Assembly: GCF_003258595.1 (NCBI RefSeq)
Contig: NZ_QHHQ01000008.1
Location: forward strand, 1 to 64,000
Direction: 5' to 3'
From: Acuticoccus sediminis
GTDB taxonomy: Bacteria; Pseudomonadota; Alphaproteobacteria; Rhizobiales; Amorphaceae
DNA length: 64,000 nucleotides
Shown piece after piece: positions 59,961-64,000 of this stretch (positions are counted from its first letter, which is position 1; each line of letters begins with the position of its first letter). The notes under the pieces are model-generated. The model was given only the letters and a program-made list of their open reading frames with translations. It did not search any database and was not told the origin of the DNA. Both the position numbers and the translations under genes were made by a program.

Positions 59961-61127
59961 TCAGATCGAGGCGATCGCGTCCGCGACCGCGTCGACCACG
60001 CGCAGGGCCTCCTCGTCGGTGAGGTCGGGGCCCATCGGCAGGCTGAGGACCTCGTCGGCGAGCGTCTCGGAGACCGGCAGGTGCTCGCTGCCCGTCAGCG
60101 TCGCGGCGAACGCCGGGTGGCGGTGCAGCGGCACGCGGTAGAAGAGGCCCGTGCCGATCTGGCGGTCGGTCAGCGCCGCGCGCACCGCGTCGCGGTACTT
60201 CACGCGCACGGTGTAGAGCGCCCAGGCCGAACGGACGCCGTCGCTGTCGGCCGGCGGCAGGGTGCAGATGTCGCCGAGCTCGGCCTGGTAGATCGCGGCG
60301 AGTTCGGCGCGGCGGTTCAGCTCCGCCTTGAAGACGGTGAGCTTCGACAGGAGGATCGCGGCCTGGATGGTGTCGAGACGGCCCGTCATGCCGATGCGCA
60401 TCGCCTCGTCGCCGTCGCCCTGGCGGCCGTGCGTGCGGATCTGGCGGACCGCGGCGGCGAGGTCGTCCTCGTCGGTCATCACCGCGCCGCCGTCACCGAA
60501 CGCGCCGAGCGGCTTCGTCGGGTAGAAGGAGACGCAGGAGATCGGCGCCAGCGAGCCGACCCGGTTGCCGTCCAGCGCGCCGCCGAAGGACTGCGCGGCG
60601 TCGGAGATCAGCGGCAGGCCGTGCGCGTCGGCGGCGGCCTTCAGCGCCGGGTAGTCGGCGGGGCGGCCGAAGAGGTCCACCGGCATCACCGCGCCCGGCG
60701 TCAGGCCGCGCGACTTCGCCGAGGCGACCGCTTCGTCGAGGCGGGCGGCGTCCATGTTGTAGGTGGCCTCGTCGACGTCGACGAAGACCGGCGTCGCGCC
60801 GACCGCGATCACCACCGCGGCGGTCGCCGAGAAGGTGAAGGCCGGGACGAACACCGCGTGGCCGGCGCCGATCCCCATGGCCATCAGCGCCATGATCAGA
60901 GCGTCACGCCCGGAGGAGACGGCGATGCAGTGCTTCACGCCGGAGAAGGCCGCGAGGTCCTGCTCCAGCTCGGTCACTTCGGGGCCAAGGATGTACTGGC
61001 CGTGGTCGAGCGCCTTGGCGATGCGGCGGTCGATGTCGAACCGCAGACGGGCCTGCTGTCGCTTCAGGTCGAACAACGGGATCGGTGCGTGGGTAGTGAC
61101 CGGGGCCCGTGCAAGAATGGCAGTCAT
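59961..61127 (-). CDS. DegT/DnrJ/EryC1-family sugar aminotransferase
   Basis: 388 residues from the ATG at 61127. PLP-Lys in SCVSFYPTKPLGAFGDGGAV (as SFYPTKPLGAFGDGG, about 195), the conserved RDALIMALMAMGIGAG, SDAAQSFGG and FYRVPLHRHPAF. It aminates a keto-sugar nucleotide, using Glu as donor. Paired with the adjacent Gfo/Idh oxidoreductase, which would provide the 3-keto sugar, as in 3-amino-sugar pathways for lipid A or surface polysaccharide. Confidence 0.93.
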   Translation of the reverse strand: MTAILARAPVTTHAPIPLFDLKRQQARLRFDIDRRIAKALDHGQYILGPEVTELEQDLAAFSGVKHCIAVSSGRDALIMALMAMGIGAGHAVFVPAFTFSATAAVVIAVGATPVFVDVDEATYNMDAARLDEAVASAKSRGLTPGAVMPVDLFGRPADYPALKAAADAHGLPLISDAAQSFGGALDGNRVGSLAPISCVSFYPTKPLGAFGDGGAVMTDEDDLAAAVRQIRTHGRQGDGDEAMRIGMTGRLDTIQAAILLSKLTVFKAELNRRAELAAIYQAELGDICTLPPADSDGVRSAWALYTVRVKYRDAVRAALTDRQIGTGLFYRVPLHRHPAFAATLTGSEHLPVSETLADEVLSLPMGPDLTDEEALRVVDAVADAIASI

Positions 61128-61137
61128 GTTCGACCTT

Positions 61138-62049
61138 TCAGGCAGACAACTGGAACGAGGGAGAGGCAATCGCCGCGCGGATACGCTCGGCCACCGCCAG
61201 AGCGGCGGCGCCGGCACGTCCCGTGACGGTCGGGTGCGGCCCACCGAGCACGGCCCGAACAAACTCGTCGAGCTCGGTGAAGAGGTTGTCGCGCGGGGCG
61301 ATCGGCTCGTCGGAGACGATCGCGCCGTGCGCGGTGCGGGCGAGACGCCCGGCTGCGAGGTCGGCGCGCCACACACCGTCCGCGTCGTGGACGGTGAGGA
61401 CACGCTCGGTCACCGGCGAAAGGCGGCTGGCGGAGAGGTCCGCCGTGATGCCGTTCGCGAAATGGAGCGAGGCGACGGCCGATTCGGCGCCGCCGTCTGG
61501 GGCGAACGCGTTGACGGTGCGCGGCATCTGGCCGGCGAGCGTCAGCGCGAGGTCGATGTCGTGGATCATCAGGTCGAGAACGACATCGGCGGTGGGCGGA
61601 GTCGGCCGCGGCGGGTTGTGCCGGCGGGCGGCGATGTGAGTGACCCCGTTGGCGCCCTCGGCGATCACGGCGAAGGCGGGGTTGAAACGTTCGATGTGGC
61701 CCACCTGGAGCACGACGCCGGCGCGCTCGGCGGCGGCGACGAGGGCGGCCGCGTCGGCGTCCGACCCGGCGATGGGCTTCTCGATGAAGACCGAGGCGCC
61801 GCGGCCGATCAGCGGCTCGGCGATGGCGCGGTGCGCCTCCGTCGGAACCGCGATGACGGCGGCGTCGGGAGAGATGGAGGCAATGTCGCTCGTCCACGCG
61901 GTGCCGTGCTCGGCCGCAAGGCCAGCCGCGCGCGCCTCGTCCTGGTCGACGATCGTGACCTTCCCGACGAGGGGATGCTGGCTGAGGTGCCTGGCGTGGT
62001 GGCGTCCGAACGACCCGGCGCCGATGGAGGCAATGTGGAGCGCTTGCAT
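61138..62049 (-). CDS. Gfo/Idh/MocA-family sugar oxidoreductase
   Basis: 303 residues. IGAGSFGRHHARHLSQHP is the NAD motif; EKPIAGSDADAA carries the conserved EKP; HIERFNPAF and DVVLDLMIHDIDLAL contain the substrate His. Oxidises a nucleotide-sugar hydroxyl. It lies 10 bases before the aminotransferase gene. The combination resembles GnnA/GnnB (UDP-GlcNAc3N for lipid A) and Wlb-type pathways; which one cannot be told here. Confidence 0.9.
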   Translation of the reverse strand: MQALHIASIGAGSFGRHHARHLSQHPLVGKVTIVDQDEARAAGLAAEHGTAWTSDIASISPDAAVIAVPTEAHRAIAEPLIGRGASVFIEKPIAGSDADAAALVAAAERAGVVLQVGHIERFNPAFAVIAEGANGVTHIAARRHNPPRPTPPTADVVLDLMIHDIDLALTLAGQMPRTVNAFAPDGGAESAVASLHFANGITADLSASRLSPVTERVLTVHDADGVWRADLAAGRLARTAHGAIVSDEPIAPRDNLFTELDEFVRAVLGGPHPTVTGRAGAAALAVAERIRAAIASPSFQLSA

Positions 62050-62398
62050 GCCGCGTGAAGTAGCATGCGGATTCGTACTTGCGAGTTACCAGGACCGCCG
62101 AAAACGGCCTATCGCACTCAAATGGTGTTGCAGCATGTTACCAAATTGCGCGTTTGCCACACGTCAGTACGCGGGTGTTGCAGAATTGTCAGCCCCGCCA
62201 TGCGTCAGACGCGCGGCTTGACCCTTCGACAACTGACTTCGGCCTCTGTGCTGCTGCCGAATCGGGGGAACGGTGTCGCCTTATCCCTAGAACTGCGAAT
62301 CGTTTACTTGCGTTCCGACCGCAAGACATCTCTATGTCGCTCCCCAATTGGTTAATCGTGGAGCCGTCCGTGATCGGATGCCAGCGGGGACAATCGGC
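62050..62398. other. Divergent promoter region
   Basis: 349 bases between the leftward oxidoreductase gene and the rightward kinase gene, much lower in GC than its surroundings. A CTTGCG-7-CGCAAG dyad lies near 62305-62325. No gene seen. Confidence 0.55.
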
Positions 62399-63319
62399 GT
62401 GATCGTGTCGTGCGGCGAGGCGCTCGTGGACCTGATGCCGGAGCGGCAGGACGGCGGCCTCGTCTACCGCCCCGTGCTCGGCGGCTCGGCCTACAACGTG
62501 GCGCTGGGAATCGCGCGCCTCGGCGGGGCGTCCTCCTATCTCTGGGAGCTCTCCACCGACGAGCTCGGCTGCGCCTTCGCCGCGGCCCTCGAGGAGGAGG
62601 GGGTCGACATCGCGTCCGTGCGGCGCAGCGCCCGGGCGACGCCGGTCGGGATCGTCGACCTCTCCGGGCCCGAGCCGCGCTACAACATCGCCGATCCGGA
62701 CCGGGTGATGCACGACACGGTGCCGCCGCCGCTGCCGGAGCGGGCGTCCATCGTCGTCGTGGGCTCTGCGGTGCTCGCGCAGGAGCCGGTCGCGACTGCG
62801 CTGGAGGCGCTCGCCGCGAGCGCGCCGCTGGTCGCCATGGACTATAATGTGCGACAGCCGAGCATCAGCGATCTGAAGACCTACCGCGCCCGATTGGAGC
62901 GGATGTCATCGCGGGCGGGGATAGTGAAGGCCAGCGAGGCAGATCTTCACATGATCGGGGTAGACGTCCCCGAGGCCTTTCTGCACCGTATGTTAGAAGC
63001 CGGCGCCGCCATGGTTGTATTGACCAAGGGCGCCGACGGGGTTTCGGCCACGACATCGGCCGGCACCGTCAGCGTTGCGGCACGCCGGGTCGACGTGGTC
63101 GATGCGGTCGGAGCTGGAGATGCGTTCATGGCAGGTTTATTGGCTGCATTGCAGTTTGAGGGATTGTTGTCCGGACCCGCCTTGCGCCAATTGACGGCGC
63201 CGCGGCTCACGGACGCGCTGGACGCGGCGCAGTCGGTCGCTGCGGCAGCCTGTACCAAGCGAGGGGCCGTTATGCCGAAATGCTCGGAAATCGGCGGTCG
63301 CTTCCGGCGCTTGGCCTGA
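62399..63319 (+). CDS. PfkB-family carbohydrate kinase
   Basis: 306 residues from the GTG at 62399 (VIVSCGEALVDLMPE), with GCGGGGA upstream; an ATG 21 bases earlier is possible. GGSAYNVALGIARLG is the first PfkB signature, and DVVDAVGAGDAFMAGLLAAL the second, with the catalytic Asp. Closest in pattern to fructokinase or sugar kinase. Downstream half has slightly higher AT content. Substrate unknown. Confidence 0.9.
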   Translation: MIVSCGEALVDLMPERQDGGLVYRPVLGGSAYNVALGIARLGGASSYLWELSTDELGCAFAAALEEEGVDIASVRRSARATPVGIVDLSGPEPRYNIADPDRVMHDTVPPPLPERASIVVVGSAVLAQEPVATALEALAASAPLVAMDYNVRQPSISDLKTYRARLERMSSRAGIVKASEADLHMIGVDVPEAFLHRMLEAGAAMVVLTKGADGVSATTSAGTVSVAARRVDVVDAVGAGDAFMAGLLAALQFEGLLSGPALRQLTAPRLTDALDAAQSVAAAACTKRGAVMPKCSEIGGRFRRLA

Positions 63320-63470
63320 GGCGTCCGCCTTTGTTGCTTGGATTACGCCGATCGCCTATGCGTCTTTGTCGCCCTGACGATACGGTTTTCGTAGCGATCG
63401 GGCGATCTCACTCGCGTGTGCGTCGCGTCGGCTTCCCACCGATCGCCAGTTGGACTGAAGGATCGCCAGT

Positions 63471-64000
63471 ATGACGGTTACGGACTCGCGTGTAGCTCTT
63501 GTCGGGTCCGCCTGCCGTTTGCCTGAAGCCGAAGGGCTCGAGGCGTTCTGGGAGGTTCTCGTCAACGCGCGGTGCGTGATCTCCTCGCTGGACGAGGAGC
63601 GCTTCGGCACGGCCCCCTACCTGCATCCGGACAGGAACAAGGCCGGCCGTTCGGTGACCTTCGCCGCCGGGCAGATCGCCCGACCGTACCACTTCGACCC
63701 GGGCTACTTCGGCATCTCCCCGCGCGAGGCGGCGACGATGGACCCGCAGCAGCGCGTCCTGCTCGAGGTCGCGGTCGAGGCGCTGGAGAACGCCGGCATC
63801 CCCGCAGACCGCCTCGCGGGGCAGGAGGTCGGCGTCTACGTCGGCGCGTCGTCATTGGATTATTCCAACGAGGCGCAGCTCGACCCCATGTCGATCGAGC
63901 CGCAGTCGATGACCGGCAACACGCTGTCGATCGTCGCCAACCGCATCTCCTACGTCTTCGACCTGCGCGGGCCGAGCTATACGGTGGACACCGCGTGCTC
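63471..64000 (+). CDS. Type I polyketide synthase, ketosynthase start (runs off the window)
   Basis: The first 176 residues are visible. VALVGSACRLPEAEGLEAFWEVL is here in two parts (VALVGSACRLPEAEG, then LEAFWEVLV), followed by FGISPREAATMDPQQRVLLE, VGVYVGAS and PSYTVDTACS with the ketosynthase active-site Cys. No loading module precedes it; the protein starts directly with the KS. The ATG at 63471 has AAGGA upstream. It begins 151 bases after the kinase gene. Domains beyond KS are not visible. Confidence 0.93.
   Translation, partial: MTVTDSRVALVGSACRLPEAEGLEAFWEVLVNARCVISSLDEERFGTAPYLHPDRNKAGRSVTFAAGQIARPYHFDPGYFGISPREAATMDPQQRVLLEVAVEALENAGIPADRLAGQEVGVYVGASSLDYSNEAQLDPMSIEPQSMTGNTLSIVANRISYVFDLRGPSYTVDTAC

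Noticed and set aside
58812-61226. An 804-codon frame antisense to dctP and the aminotransferase
   Set aside because: It spans a terminator and two genes on the other strand and has no recognisable domain.

Overview
The window looks like one contig from a high-GC alphaproteobacterium, most likely a member of the Hyphomicrobiales (Rhizobiales). The evidence is the mtaB-ftsY pair, homospermidine synthase, an Anbu proteasome cluster, quinone-linked complex I genes, TRAP and Liv-type transporters, and very GC-rich codon use from 16.6 kb onward. The genus cannot be fixed from sequence alone.

Positions 1-16470 are the right part of a prophage that is visibly more AT-rich than the host. It is bounded on the right by a tRNA-Lys(CTT) gene whose 3' end faces the integrase; the left end lies outside the window. 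One long leftward operon, started by a good sigma70-type promoter at about 12.14 kb, encodes portal, a tail-chaperone-like protein, a fused prohead protease/capsid protein, tail tube, tail chaperone, HNH nuclease, two lambda-M-like minor tail proteins, head-tail connectors, a tail terminator fused to a lectin-like domain, both terminase subunits and a tape measure protein carrying an M15 peptidase. The terminase genes sit beside the tape measure instead of beside the portal. A non-coding block (12.1-12.86 kb) holds iteron-like repeats next to an unrecognised 446-residue protein that could be a replication initiator. An exact 15-bp palindrome is scattered through the prophage, mostly inside genes. 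Excisionase and integrase are at 15.1-16.4 kb.

Positions 16.6-35.6 kb are core and accessory chromosome: ftsY-mtaB, a GNAT acetyltransferase overlapped by a degenerate pyrophosphatase-like frame, a run of metallopeptidase-dsbB-DedA-glutathione transferase-adenylate cyclase, a methyltransferase with homospermidine synthase, a membrane protein with a degenerate GGDEF domain, the complete four-gene Anbu cluster (ATP-grasp, alpha-E, transglutaminase, Anbu), wrbA, terC and a META-domain protein.

Positions 35.8-40.9 kb carry nuoG, nuoH and nuoI, separated by a 573-bp gap and by a GFA-domain gene plus a small exported protein, with no nuoF or nuoJ alongside.

Positions 41.2-56.8 kb form a leftward catabolic locus for 2-aminobenzoate (anthranilate) by the CoA-thioester hybrid route: CoA ligase, a monooxygenase/reductase fusion, acyl-CoA dehydrogenase, enoyl-CoA hydratase-like protein, SDR, RidA-family protein, a kynurenine-formamidase-like hydrolase, a second flavin monooxygenase, a cupin and a complete Liv-type ABC importer. 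A MarR regulator sits inside, and three related palindromes precede the three apparent transcription units. A TRAP transporter follows (56.8-59.7 kb), then a nucleotide-sugar aminotransferase/oxidoreductase pair, a PfkB kinase, and the first part of a type I polyketide synthase running off the right edge.
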